A DNA stretch of 64,000 nucleotides, from the NCBI RefSeq assembly GCF_019679435.2, contig NZ_CP139781.1, forward strand, positions 2,046,001-2,110,000. The letters run 5' to 3'. The position numbers and the translations under genes are program-made. This document shows positions 1 to 7,942 of the stretch, piece after piece. The notes under the pieces were generated by a model. It was not told the DNA's origin and did no database searches. It was given only the letters and a program-made list of their open reading frames with translations. Every line of letters begins with the position of its first letter. The stretch's first letter is position 1. Origin of the DNA: Actomonas aquatica. GTDB taxonomy: Bacteria > Verrucomicrobiota > Verrucomicrobiia > Opitutales > Opitutaceae.

Positions 1-375
1 GCGTGCCCCTTCGAGGGTGTTTCCGTAGATGGCCGCGGCGCTGCAGTGCACGAAGTGTTTCACGCCGGCGTTGATGGCGGCCTCGAGCAGCAGCGTGGTG
101 TTGGCGACATTGGTGGACCAGACGAGTTCTGGATTCGTCGCGGCAGTCGCCGGATCGGCGATTCCGGCGAGGTGCACAATGGCATCAATGCTGGCGAGAT
201 CGATGCGCTGCAGATCGGGCAAAGGATCGAGAGACAGGTTGAGCCGCGGATGAATCGGGAGGTTGCAACCATGCCATTGCGCGTCGATGACGGTCACATC
301 ATGGCCGAGGGCGAGCAGAGTCTGAGTGAGGGGGGCGCCGATGTAGCCGCAGCCGCCGGTAACGAGGAGATTCAT
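1..375 (-). CDS. NAD-dependent epimerase/dehydratase, cut by window edge
   Basis: N-terminal 125 residues of an extended short-chain dehydrogenase/reductase, the family that modifies nucleotide sugars. It opens MNLLVTGGCGYIGAPL, which carries the Rossmann GxxGxxG dinucleotide-binding motif at residues 7-13. Later come DAIVHLAGIADP, the usual loop after beta strand 4, and HFVHCSAAAIYG, the strand that leads to the catalytic Ser. The YxxxK motif would lie beyond the left edge. The start is the only ATG before the glycine-rich loop. Substrate cannot be told from this part. Confidence 0.85.
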   Translation of the reverse strand, partial: MNLLVTGGCGYIGAPLTQTLLALGHDVTVIDAQWHGCNLPIHPRLNLSLDPLPDLQRIDLASIDAIVHLAGIADPATAATNPELVWSTNVANTTLLLEAAINAGVKHFVHCSAAAIYGNTLEGAR

Positions 376-974
376 CTGAAAAAGTGGGACAAAGAGGGAT
401 CGAAGGAGGGACGAAAAAACAGGCCGGGATTCGCCTCCAGCTCCCGCCGCGAGGGACTCGCGGCGAGGGTGATCTCCGGGACCAATCGGGGACCACGCAG
501 CGCTGGATGGGAGGTGAATCACGTCACGCCCAGAGAGATTGCATGCCGTGTGCCAATCGCTGGCGATGGCCCGCAGGTATATTGATGTGCAACGGGTTAT
601 AGTTTTTGGACGCGATGGCGGCATGGAGGAGGCTGGCTCGCGAGCCGGGGCGACGGCAGAACTTGCCGAGGTGTGAGTGGCCGGTGGCTGAGGGGCAACA
701 AGGAGCGGCCGAGACGGCCGCTGCTACATCCCGAATCCCGCATCCCGCATCTCGCATCTCGAATCCCGCATCCCCCATCCCGCATCGCGCATCCCGTATC
801 CCGCATCCCGTATCCCGCATCCCGCCCGCAAACGCCAAAACGCGCGCTCGCCGGGTGAAGGGCAAACGCGCGTTTTGATTGTTTCTCGATGCATCCCGTT
901 GGAGACGGGAGGATCGAAGATCTGATCAACGGAGCTCTTTTAACTAACTATCGGAAGAACCCTTACCAAGCGTC
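376..974. other. Intergenic stretch without a convincing gene
   Basis: About 600 bases separate the divergently placed epimerase start and the flagellin 3' end. Reading frames here are low-complexity and do not look like protein. The only structure seen is the ATCCCGC-type tandem repeat listed separately. The part nearest the epimerase should hold its promoter, but no clear -35/-10 pair was recognised. Confidence 0.6.
727..826. repeat. Degenerate ATCCCGC tandem repeat
   Basis: Roughly a dozen head-to-tail copies of a 7-10 base unit (CATCCCG, TATCCCG, AATCCCG, CATCTCG). The same unit recurs after the sigma-54 regulator gene and after the FlgN-like gene, there in both orientations. All copies are intergenic. 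Confidence 0.85.
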
Positions 975-1004
975 CCCCCATGCGGCGTCCAGACCGCATG
1001 GGGG
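975..1004 (-). terminator. Hairpin downstream of flagellin 1
   Basis: Perfect 11-bp inverted repeat (CCCCCATGCGG / CCGCATGGGGG) with an 8-base loop, about 55 bases past the flagellin stop codon. There is no strong T run after it on the transcribed strand, so it may act as a 3' stabiliser rather than a classical intrinsic terminator. Confidence 0.5.
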
Positions 1005-1057
1005 TAGCTTTGGAAGAAACCGAATCAATACGTCATTTAATAAGTAACCTATCTCGA

Positions 1058-1873
1058 TTAGCCGAGGAGACGGAGGGCCGTCTGAGCCGAGCTGTTCGCC
1101 TGCGAAAGCATGGCGGTGCCGGCCTGGACCAAGGTGTTGTATCGAGCGAGTTGCGTCGATTCCTCGGCCACGTCGACGTCGGTGATCCGACTGTTGGCGG
1201 CTTCAAGATTGGACTTATTGACGGAGACCAGTTCCGAAGCGAAACCGAGGCGGCTTTGCTCAGCACCGTTTTCGGCGCGGAACGTAGCGACGTTCTGGAT
1301 CGCGGTGGTGATGTCGGACAGGTTGATGTCACCGAGGTCGGTCACCGAAGTAGCGGTGAGCGCACCCACACCGGTGCCGGTGCTGGTGAGATCGCGGCCG
1401 GCCATCGATACCGAGGCGGAGGTCTGATCTTCAGTCGTGTTGACGGTCAAAGAGCTGGAGCCGAAGAGGCTGACGCTGTTGAACTTTTCGCCAGCGACCG
1501 CGGTCAACTGCGTCTGCAGAGCGGTGAACTCCTTGTCGTAGTTGGCGAGGTCGGAGCTGTTCTTGGTCGGATCGGAGTAGAGCGTCTTGAGCTCGGACAT
1601 ACGATCCAGGACCTTACCAGCGACCTTGAGGGCGCCATCCTGAGTCTGCAGGAAGGAAACGGCGTTACCGATGTTGGTCTGCACGGCGCCGGAACGTTTC
1701 GCGGCGGCGGAGAGCTTCATCGACACGGCGAGACCGCCGGCATCGTCAGAAGGGTTGACGATCTTCGAGCCACTCGAGAGCCGGTTGAGGCTCTTTTGCA
1801 GCATTGAGGTGGACGCGGCGAGGTTGTTGGAGGCCTGAGCCGCCGCGGTGTTGGTGTTAATTACCACTGCCAT
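1058..1873 (-). CDS. fliC: Flagellin 1
   Basis: Structural subunit of the flagellar filament, exported through the flagellar type III system. At 271 residues it is a short flagellin made almost only of D0/D1: conserved N-terminal helices (ASNNLAASTSMLQKSLNRLS, then SGSKIVNPSDDAGGLAVS) and a conserved C-terminal coiled coil ending in SSAQTALRLLG. The central variable domain is very small. An AAGGAAAG ribosome-binding site precedes the ATG. It lies downstream of a close paralogue in the same orientation. No sigma-28 box was found in its own 257-base upstream gap, so it may be cotranscribed with flagellin 2 or use another sigma factor. Confidence 0.96.
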   Translation of the reverse strand: MAVVINTNTAAAQASNNLAASTSMLQKSLNRLSSGSKIVNPSDDAGGLAVSMKLSAAAKRSGAVQTNIGNAVSFLQTQDGALKVAGKVLDRMSELKTLYSDPTKNSSDLANYDKEFTALQTQLTAVAGEKFNSVSLFGSSSLTVNTTEDQTSASVSMAGRDLTSTGTGVGALTATSVTDLGDINLSDITTAIQNVATFRAENGAEQSRLGFASELVSVNKSNLEAANSRITDVDVAEESTQLARYNTLVQAGTAMLSQANSSAQTALRLLG

Positions 1874-1950
1874 GGTATTATCTTTCCTTGATGTATTGCG
1901 ACGTCCGTCGTCGCCACGGGCCCGTTGGAGAACAGCGCGGACCGCGCCGG

Positions 1951-1968
1951 TTGGTGCAAGTGCACCAA
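1951..1968. promoter_or_regulatory. Perfect inverted repeat between the two flagellin genes
   Basis: TTGGTGCA-AG-TGCACCAA, a perfect 8+2+8 palindrome about 80 bases upstream of the flagellin 1 start. It could be a protein-binding site or an RNA hairpin in the flagellin 1 leader. No T run follows, so termination is unlikely. Function unknown. Confidence 0.45.
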
Positions 1969-2130
1969 AGGATCACCCTGCGAGTGGGTTGCTGGCTGCT
2001 AGTGGATAGCCAAGGAACGATGGAGAGAGCCTGCCCCGCGGGCCGGTCGGGACCAATCGACGATGGCCCGCGTGGCGGGGACCGGTTTGGAGAACCGATC
2101 CCATCAGGATCAGGAAGCGCCTAAGCTGCT

Positions 2131-2946
2131 TTAGCTCTGGAGCAATCGGAGGGCGGTTTGCGCGCTCTGATTGGCCTGAGACAGCATGGCGGTGCCCGCC
2201 TGGACGAGGGTGTTCCATCGTGCCAATTGGGTCGACTCTTCCGCGACGTCCACGTCGACGATGCGGGAGGAGGCGGCCTCAAGGTTGGCCTTGTTGACGG
2301 TCAGCAATTCCTGCGCAAATCCGAGTCGGCTTTGCTCCGCACCATTCTCAGCGCGGAAGGTCGACACGTTTTGCAGGGCCGTCGTGAGATCGGACAAGGT
2401 CACATCACCCAGATCGGTCACCGAGGAGGCGACGAGGACGCCGACACCCGTCGCAGTGCTGGACAGGTCGCGGGCCGCGATCGTGGTGGTGTTGGTGCCA
2501 TCTTCGGAAACAGCGACGGACAGAGCCGTGGTGCCGAAGACACTGTTGCTGTTGAATTTCTCCGTGGTGAGAGCCGTGAGCTGCGACTGCAGAGCGGTGA
2601 ACTCCTTGTCGTAGTTGGCCAAATCGGAGGCGTTCTTGGTCGGGTCGGTGTAGAGCGTTTTAAGTTCGCCCATACGCTCGAGGACCTTACCGGCAACCTT
2701 GAGCACGCCGTCCTGCGTTTGCAGGAACGAGACGGTATTGCTGATGTTGATCGACGCAGCACCGGAGCGGCGGGCAGCGGCTGTGAGTTTCATGGACACA
2801 GCGAGGCCACCAGCATCATCGGCCGGAGAGACGATCTTGGAACCACTAGAGAGCCGGTTGAGGCTCTTTTGCAGCATGTTGTTCGAAGCGGCGAGATTGT
2901 TGGACGCAATCGAAGCCGCGGAGTTGGTGTTAATGACGACTGACAT
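2131..2946 (-). CDS. fliC: Flagellin 2
   Basis: Second filament subunit, also 271 residues and co-linear with flagellin 1. The two are nearly identical in the first 60 residues (MLQKSLNRLSSGSKIV) and highly similar in the last 90 (AENGAEQSRLGFA, VDVAEESTQLARWNTLVQ). Most differences fall in the middle, the surface-exposed part. The start ATG follows an AAGGAAG ribosome-binding site. A sigma-28-type promoter lies about 100 bases upstream. Two tandem flagellins suggest a mixed filament or different expression levels; which one dominates cannot be seen. Confidence 0.96.
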   Translation of the reverse strand: MSVVINTNSAASIASNNLAASNNMLQKSLNRLSSGSKIVSPADDAGGLAVSMKLTAAARRSGAASINISNTVSFLQTQDGVLKVAGKVLERMGELKTLYTDPTKNASDLANYDKEFTALQSQLTALTTEKFNSNSVFGTTALSVAVSEDGTNTTTIAARDLSSTATGVGVLVASSVTDLGDVTLSDLTTALQNVSTFRAENGAEQSRLGFAQELLTVNKANLEAASSRIVDVDVAEESTQLARWNTLVQAGTAMLSQANQSAQTALRLLQS

Positions 2947-3048
2947 GGTTATCTTCCTTGATAAGTTGCCCTGTCCGTAGGGCGACGGACCGGAAGGAGG
3001 TGAAGTCCGGTCACTTCGGGCTCAGCGATTGCTGGGCTTGCCCCTGAT

Positions 3049-3075
3049 TTACGGGCCAACGGGGCGCGGTCTTTA
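3049..3075 (-). promoter_or_regulatory. Sigma-28 (FliA)-type promoter of flagellin 2
   Basis: On the minus strand: TAAA, exactly 15 bases, then GCCCGTAA, against the sigma-28 consensus TAAA-N15-GCCGATAA. The -35 is perfect and the -10 matches at 6 of 8 positions. It would give a leader of about 95 bases before the flagellin ATG. Confidence 0.75.
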
Positions 3076-3145
3076 GCGCCGTTTTAAGCAAAATCGCATT
3101 TTTTCATTTCCGGCCCACTTCCCCCGCGCTTGTGGGCGATTCACC

Positions 3146-3172
3146 TCAAGTTTCCCCGCGCTGAGCCGATGG
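3146..3172 (+). promoter_or_regulatory. Sigma-28-type promoter of fliD
   Basis: TCAA, 15 bases, then GCCGATGG, matching the sigma-28 consensus at 3 of 4 and 6 of 8 positions. The predicted start of transcription is only about 17 bases before the fliD ATG, and no clear Shine-Dalgarno sequence is visible there. It is back to back with the flagellin 2 promoter. Confidence 0.65.
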
Positions 3173-3196
3173 CGCACCTAACTCTCTTTTAATCCT

Positions 3197-4948
3197 ATGG
3201 CCGGACTTCAACTTGCAGGACTCGCTTCGGGCTTCGACTGGAAATCTCTCGTCGACAGCCTCATGTCGCTCGAACGCGTGCCCATCCAACGCCTCGAGAC
3301 GGAACAGGTGACCAACATCCGCCGCAACAACGCGCTCACCGAACTCGGCACCCGCCTCAAGGCTCTCAAGACCGCGAACAACGCGCTCAACGACAGCGAC
3401 CTCTTCAACGCCCGCAGCGCCTCCTCCTCCACCAGCGACTCCACCTGGGACCCCGCCGTCATCGCGGGCGCGACCACGGGCACGCACACCTTTAATGTCA
3501 CCCGCCTCGCCACCGCCGCCTCCCAGCGCGGCGCCGCCGATGTCGCCGACGGCATCGCCGCCAGCACGGATGTTTCTGGCGTGACCCTCGCCGCCATGCC
3601 CACCGCCACCGCGGTGAGCGCCGGCACCTTCACCGTCAACGGCGCGCAGGTGACCATCGCGACCACCGACTCCCTGCAGGATGTCTTCGACGCCATCTCC
3701 ACCGCCACCGGCGGCGACGTCACCGCGGCCTACGACAACGTCACCGATACCATCACCCTCTCCAGCGCCTCGGAGATCGTGCTCGGCGCCGCCAACGACA
3801 CCTCCAACTTCCTGACCGTCGCCAAGCTCGCCAACAACGGCACCGGCACCGTCACCTCCAGCAACGGCCTCGGCACCGTCGACACCGACGCCGCCCTCGT
3901 CGACGCCCGCCTCAAATCCGCCATCACCGCGGTCGACGGCTCGGGCAACGGTTCCTTTTCCCTCAACGGCGTCGCCATCGACTACAACGTCAACGACGAC
4001 TCCATCACCGACATCATCGCCCGCATCAACGCGTCCGACGCCGGCGTCACCGCCGCCTACGACTCCGCCGCCGACCGCATGACCCTCACCAATGATCGCA
4101 CCGGCGACATCGGCCTCGGTCTCAGCGAATCCGCCGGCGGTCTGCTCGGCGCCCTCGGCCTCACCGCCGCCGCCGGCGGCAGCCTGCAACGCGGCGTGAA
4201 CGCCGAGTTCACCATCGATGGTGGCAGCACCATCACCAGCACCAGCAACACGCTGACCGCCGACGTGCACGGCGTCACCGGTCTCGACCTCACCGTCGAC
4301 AGCACCGGCAGCCAGGACATCAGCGTGAAGGCGAACACCACCGAGATGAAGAACGCCATCAACGAGTTCATCACCCGGTTTAACGCCGTCCAAAGCTACA
4401 TCGATGACGCCACCCGCATCACCACCAGCTCCAGCGGCGTCTCCACCTCCACCCTCTCCTCCAACCGCGAGATCCAAGACTGGGCCCGCCAACTGCGCGG
4501 CTACGCCTTCTCCGAGATCTCCGGCGTCAGTGGGTCCATCACCCGCCTCGAGAAGCTCGGCATCGATTTTACTTCCAGCACCTCCTCGCTCTCCATCAGT
4601 GACGCGTCCAAACTCGACGACGCGCTCAACAACAACGCCGAGGACGTTGCCGCCTTTTTCACCACCGCCGACACCGGCTTCTTCGCCCGCTTCGACACCC
4701 TGCTCGACAATTACGTCGGCGACGACGGCAACGGCGGTTACCTCGAAGACCAACAGACCGCGCTCACCGACGCCAACAAGTCCATCGATCAACAAATCGA
4801 GGATGCCGAGCGCCGTCTTGAGCAACGCCGCGCCGTCCTCGAGGCTGGCTTCATCGCGATGGAACAAGCCCAGCAACAGCTCCAAACCATGGCGCAGCAA
4901 ATCTCGTCCATCCCGAGCATCGCCCCCACGACCTCCTCGAAAAGCTAA
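3197..4948 (+). CDS. fliD: Flagellar hook-associated protein 2 (filament cap)
   Basis: FliD forms the oligomeric cap at the filament tip and folds incoming flagellin. The N-terminus AGLASGFDWKSLVDSLMSLE is the classic FliD start (GLaSGlD..s.v..lm..e). The C-terminal part (from about residue 390) has the FliD_C pattern with INEFITRFNAVQSYID and a coiled-coil tail. The middle carries repeated stretches of the flagellin hook IN type (for example GSFSLNGVAIDYNVNDDS). Length 583 is in the upper normal range. It is preceded by a sigma-28-like promoter and followed at 6 bases by a lipoprotein gene. Confidence 0.95.
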   Translation: MAGLQLAGLASGFDWKSLVDSLMSLERVPIQRLETEQVTNIRRNNALTELGTRLKALKTANNALNDSDLFNARSASSSTSDSTWDPAVIAGATTGTHTFNVTRLATAASQRGAADVADGIAASTDVSGVTLAAMPTATAVSAGTFTVNGAQVTIATTDSLQDVFDAISTATGGDVTAAYDNVTDTITLSSASEIVLGAANDTSNFLTVAKLANNGTGTVTSSNGLGTVDTDAALVDARLKSAITAVDGSGNGSFSLNGVAIDYNVNDDSITDIIARINASDAGVTAAYDSAADRMTLTNDRTGDIGLGLSESAGGLLGALGLTAAAGGSLQRGVNAEFTIDGGSTITSTSNTLTADVHGVTGLDLTVDSTGSQDISVKANTTEMKNAINEFITRFNAVQSYIDDATRITTSSSGVSTSTLSSNREIQDWARQLRGYAFSEISGVSGSITRLEKLGIDFTSSTSSLSISDASKLDDALNNNAEDVAAFFTTADTGFFARFDTLLDNYVGDDGNGGYLEDQQTALTDANKSIDQQIEDAERRLEQRRAVLEAGFIAMEQAQQQLQTMAQQISSIPSIAPTTSSKS

Positions 4949-4954
4949 TCTCGC

Positions 4955-5635
4955 ATGACCCGCCCCCGCCAGTCGCCGCTTCGCGCGGCCCTCGGTTATT
5001 CCGCCGCCGCCTTCGCCCTGCTCGCGAGCACCGGCTGCGAATCCGTTTCCGACCGCCTCGCCGTCGATCCACTCACGCCGTCCTACAAACCGACCAACGT
5101 CGCCGGCCCCGATTACCTGCCCATCGAGGTGCGCCGCGTCGCCGTCCTGCCCGTCTGGTCCGGCCAGCCGCTCGACGAACGCTCGCTCACCAACATCGAG
5201 CAAGCCTTCAACGTCGCCCTCACCCGCGCCGCCCGCTTCGAGGTCGTGCCCGTTTCGCGCGACAACCTGCGCGCCTGGGTGAAACACAGCAGCCTCGGCT
5301 CCACCGAAGCCCTGCCCGCCAACCTCTTCACCCAACTCCACGAACGCCTCGGCGCCGACGCCGTGCTCTTCGTCGACGTCACCTCCTACTCACCCTACCC
5401 GCCCCTCTCCGTCGGTCTGCGCACCCGCCTCATCCAGCTCGACAACGGTGCCCTGCTCTGGGCCACCGATGAACTGTTCGACGCCGCCCGCGCGGCCACC
5501 GCCGCTGGCGCCCGCCGCCACCATTTGCAGGGCGGCCCCGCCCCCGCCGACCTCAGCCCGACCGTTTTACAAAGCCCCGCCCGCTTCGTCGCCTACGCCG
5601 CCGATACGCTTGTGGGCACGATTCCCGCTAGGTGA
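4955..5635 (+). CDS. Putative outer-membrane lipoprotein of the flagellar cluster
   Basis: 226 residues with an N-terminal signal peptide and lipobox (LLASTGC, Cys at about residue 28), so a probable lipoprotein. The mature part has VRRVAVLPVWSGQPLDERSL, a pattern seen in lipoproteins that build a stress- or assembly-related alpha/beta domain (such as CsgG- and GNA1162-like proteins): an FxVALTRAARFEVVP-like segment followed by GADAVLFVDVTSY. Position right after fliD suggests cotranscription. Function unknown; a role in the flagellar envelope parts is only inferred from context. Confidence 0.75.
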   Translation: MTRPRQSPLRAALGYSAAAFALLASTGCESVSDRLAVDPLTPSYKPTNVAGPDYLPIEVRRVAVLPVWSGQPLDERSLTNIEQAFNVALTRAARFEVVPVSRDNLRAWVKHSSLGSTEALPANLFTQLHERLGADAVLFVDVTSYSPYPPLSVGLRTRLIQLDNGALLWATDELFDAARAATAAGARRHHLQGGPAPADLSPTVLQSPARFVAYAADTLVGTIPAR

Positions 5636-5667
5636 GGGAATACCCCTTCCCTTACAGGTTTTTCACC

Positions 5668-5695
5668 TAAACTCCTCTCACCCTCGGGCCGATAT
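5668..5695 (+). promoter_or_regulatory. Sigma-28-type promoter before the flgM-like gene
   Basis: TAAA, 16 bases, then GCCGATAT: a perfect -35 and 7 of 8 in the -10, with spacing one base over the optimum. It lies about 70 bases upstream of the flgM-like start and would also serve fliS and the fliT-like gene, which follow at short spacing. Confidence 0.72.
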
Positions 5696-5764
5696 CTTTT
5701 ACAAACTCACATAGTCCTCTTCATCCGAAGGGGGCGACCTCACGAATCAACAGGACCAAACAAA

Positions 5765-6046
5765 ATGATTCACTCCACGTCACCATCCAACCGCCCGTCT
5801 GTTCCTATCACGGACGAAGCTACGACTCGCAAAGCGCACGTCGCCAGCACGCCCGCAGAAGGAAAAGACCAGATCTATTCCGGCGCCTCGGCTCATATCA
5901 AAGCAGCCCTGGCCCGCCACCCGGAGATTCGCTCCGAAGTGGTCGAGCGCGCCCGCGTGCTCGTTGATGATCCGCAATATCCTCCCCGCGAAGTGATCGA
6001 CTCGATCGCCCGCGAACTTCTCACCCGAGTTTCCGAAGAGGCTTAA
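5765..6046 (+). CDS. flgM: FlgM-like anti-sigma-28 factor
   Basis: 93 residues with a disordered, Ser/Thr/Pro-rich N-terminal half and a helical C-terminal half (HPEIRSEVVERARVLVDD, then PREVIDSIARELL). This mirrors FlgM, whose C-terminal helices bind the flagellar sigma factor (pattern ...IR.ekV..lr..I..G.Y....++A..ll). Size, position between fliD and fliS, and the sigma-28-like promoter upstream all fit. The similarity is of pattern only, so another small flagellar regulator remains possible. Confidence 0.6.
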   Translation: MIHSTSPSNRPSVPITDEATTRKAHVASTPAEGKDQIYSGASAHIKAALARHPEIRSEVVERARVLVDDPQYPPREVIDSIARELLTRVSEEA

Positions 6047-6062
6047 GCCCTCCCTCCGTCCT

Positions 6063-6476
6063 ATGATGCCCGCCGCCTACGCTCGTCAGTATCAGAACCA
6101 AGCTGTGCTCAGCGCCTCGCCCGGCCAGCTTGTCCTCATGCTCTACGATGGGACCCTGCGCTTCCTGCGCCAGGCCATCGACGGCTTCTCGCCGCAGCAT
6201 GACGAGATCCAAAGCATCGCGGTCGTCCATACCGCGCTCGGCAAAGCCGGCGCCATCCTCGCGGAACTCCAATCCAATCTCGATCACGCCGCCGGCGGTG
6301 AATACGCCGCCAACCTTGATCGACTTTACGACTACTACCAACGCCGTCTGCACGAGGCCAACATCAAGAAAGATGTGGAAGCCATCCAGGAAGTGCTCCG
6401 TCTCGTGACCGAGCTCCGCGATGGTTGGGCCGAGATGCTCCGCCAGCAGGAAACGCCCGCGGTGCAAGTCGCCTAA
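6063..6476 (+). CDS. fliS: Flagellin export chaperone FliS
   Basis: FliS binds the C-terminal helix of flagellin in the cytoplasm and hands it to the export gate. The 137-residue sequence has the family signature: AYARQYQNQAVLSASPGQLVL near the N-terminus followed by MLYDGTLRFLRQA, then a four-helix bundle ending in the LR.LVTELRDGW region. Two ATGs in tandem open the frame; either may be used. It is 16 bases after the flgM-like gene. Confidence 0.95.
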   Translation: MMPAAYARQYQNQAVLSASPGQLVLMLYDGTLRFLRQAIDGFSPQHDEIQSIAVVHTALGKAGAILAELQSNLDHAAGGEYAANLDRLYDYYQRRLHEANIKKDVEAIQEVLRLVTELRDGWAEMLRQQETPAVQVA

Positions 6477-6503
6477 GGTCACGGTTCGCCCTTCGTTCTA
6501 CCG

Positions 6504-6848
6504 ATGCCCGCCACCCCCGCTCAGCTGGTTCAGGATCTGGAAAGCCTGCTGGAACGTGCCCTCAGCCGTTCACAACGCGGGGCTTGGCAAGCCTCCCTCG
6601 AGACGATCAATCGGGCGGCGCAAATCCTGCCGCCCCTGCTCGCCCAACTTGGCCCGCACGACACCTCCTTGCGACGGTGCCAGGACCTGCTCGGACAGCT
6701 GCGTGAACGCTTCGTGCTCGCCCAAGAACGCACCCGCGAAGAACTCGACCAATTGCGCTACGCCCGCAATCGCCTGCGCCCCACGCGCAACGCCTATACC
6801 GACGCCGCCGCCGCCCACGCCAACCGCCGCTGCAGCCTCAGCGCGTAA
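6504..6848 (+). CDS. FliT-like flagellar chaperone (putative)
   Basis: 114 residues, almost all helical: LVQDLESLLERALSRSQRG, a segment around AAQILPPLL, then LRERFVLAQERTREELDQLR. Size, helical make-up and the position 27 bases after fliS match FliT, the FliD chaperone and FlhDC/FliJ-binding protein in enteric bacteria. No family-specific motif is recognised, so the assignment rests on context. Confidence 0.5.
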   Translation: MPATPAQLVQDLESLLERALSRSQRGAWQASLETINRAAQILPPLLAQLGPHDTSLRRCQDLLGQLRERFVLAQERTREELDQLRYARNRLRPTRNAYTDAAAAHANRRCSLSA

Positions 6849-6976
6849 GCAACCGGCACGCCCCAAAGGTAAACGTGGCCGTCCCCGACCGCGTCATCAT
6901 TGCCGCTCGGTCACAACGCGCCAACGCGACATCGTGGCGCCATTCACTGCAACTTCCTCGCGTATCAGTTTTTGCC

Positions 6977-7339
6977 CTACAGATAGGGTTGGAATACGAA
7001 GATCAAATCGCCATCGCGTAACTCGACCGACGGCGTGGTATCGGCACGACGATCGTCCATTTTAAAACGGATGGTTTCTCCGTCGTCCGTCTTGCGCGTC
7101 AAAAACAGGCGAGGGTTGGCCAGCAATGGCACCGGACGCTCCCGCCAAAATCGCAGCAGGGTGAAGTCCGGCGGAAAGTAGTAGCGCCCTTCGTGGCCGC
7201 TTTCCACGCCGTGCCCGATCACGGTCACCAAAACGTAGCCATCCACCGGTTCATTTCGCACCGGCAGTTGTTCTTCTTCAGCCGCCCCCACCACGGTGAA
7301 GACCATGAGGAGAACGAAGAAAGAACGGAACGTTTTCAT
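6977..7339 (-). CDS. Small secreted protein, SLBB-like
   Basis: 120 residues. The ATG at residue 1 gives a typical signal peptide (MKTFRSFFVLLMVFTVVGAA); longer GTG/ATG starts upstream would bury it. The mature part has GRYYFPPDFTLLRFWRER and ends VELRDGDLIFVFQPYL, resembling the beta-grasp SLBB fold of polysaccharide export proteins (GrYylppg.tLl.li..., then l+dGDvI.V). A lone SLBB-like domain without a transporter next to it is unusual. Substrate unknown. Confidence 0.55.
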   Translation of the reverse strand: MKTFRSFFVLLMVFTVVGAAEEEQLPVRNEPVDGYVLVTVIGHGVESGHEGRYYFPPDFTLLRFWRERPVPLLANPRLFLTRKTDDGETIRFKMDDRRADTTPSVELRDGDLIFVFQPYL

Positions 7340-7435
7340 GGCGACGAGACCGGCACGGTGAACCTGAAACGCGAAAACCACCATCACTAGTTTTTCGCTC
7401 CGAAAGCCCGCCGAGGGCCGGCAACGTGCGCGGTA

Positions 7436-7915
7436 TCACCGCCGAGGTGCGGAGATACCGTCTGCGGATAGTAGGGCGCGCAAGGTCGCAAATTCCGTAT
7501 GGGGAAAATCGTATTGAACCCATCGCTCCTTGTATCCGCTGACCCCATACATGCGCTCGACCTCCGCCAGGGTCCGCAGCACCATCCCGCCAAATTCTAC
7601 GGATTCAAAAGTAAACTCCCCGAGCAGGGTCCCGGCCGAATCGGGTCGATTCCCCCAAAGTTTATCAAACTCCAGCAACGTGAGCCGGTGGTGCCCCGGC
7701 GATTGTTTTCGAAGGATCCAACGATACTCCCCCGGTTCCTCCGCAAAGGAAAAGCTAACCTCTCCCGTCCCCCGCACCACCGCAATCGCGGCCCGAGCCA
7801 AATCCCCCAACGCGTCCGACAGATAGGACGCAGAAACCGCCACCGACTCTCCGTCATGATCAAGGACGGCCTCCGCCCATCCGGTCCCAACCAGCGTGTA
7901 GTGAAGGTTCGTCAT
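7436..7915 (-). CDS. Conserved hypothetical protein
   Basis: 159 residues, soluble, no signal peptide. It begins MTNLHYTLVGTGWAEAVLD and alternates beta-rich stretches (GEVSFSFAEEPGEYRWILRK) with a helix around RTLAEVERMYG. The pattern of one strand-loop-strand followed by ALGDLARAAIAVVRG resembles small bacterial immunity-like or DUF proteins, but I do not recognise a family. It precedes the ExbD-like gene's 3' end by only 27 bases on the same strand. Confidence 0.65.
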   Translation of the reverse strand: MTNLHYTLVGTGWAEAVLDHDGESVAVSASYLSDALGDLARAAIAVVRGTGEVSFSFAEEPGEYRWILRKQSPGHHRLTLLEFDKLWGNRPDSAGTLLGEFTFESVEFGGMVLRTLAEVERMYGVSGYKERWVQYDFPHTEFATLRALLSADGISAPRR

Positions 7916-7942
7916 CGCCTGTCGATATGCCGCCCCCGCCTG

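Noticed and set aside
1951..1968. Palindrome before flagellin 1 as a terminator of flagellin 2
   Set aside because: No T run follows on the transcribed strand and it lies about 160 bases after the flagellin 2 stop, so a binding site or leader hairpin is more likely.
1997..2015. Sigma-54-like GG-N10-GC element upstream of flagellin 1
   Set aside because: Only the invariant GG and GC and two more bases fit the -24/-12 consensus, so it is too weak to list as a promoter.
3146..5341. Long minus-strand frame of about 730 residues antisense to fliD
   Set aside because: Its composition is an extreme Gly/Val/Ala/Asp repeat typical of the reverse frame of GC-rich genes, while the plus strand holds a clear FliD and a lipoprotein.
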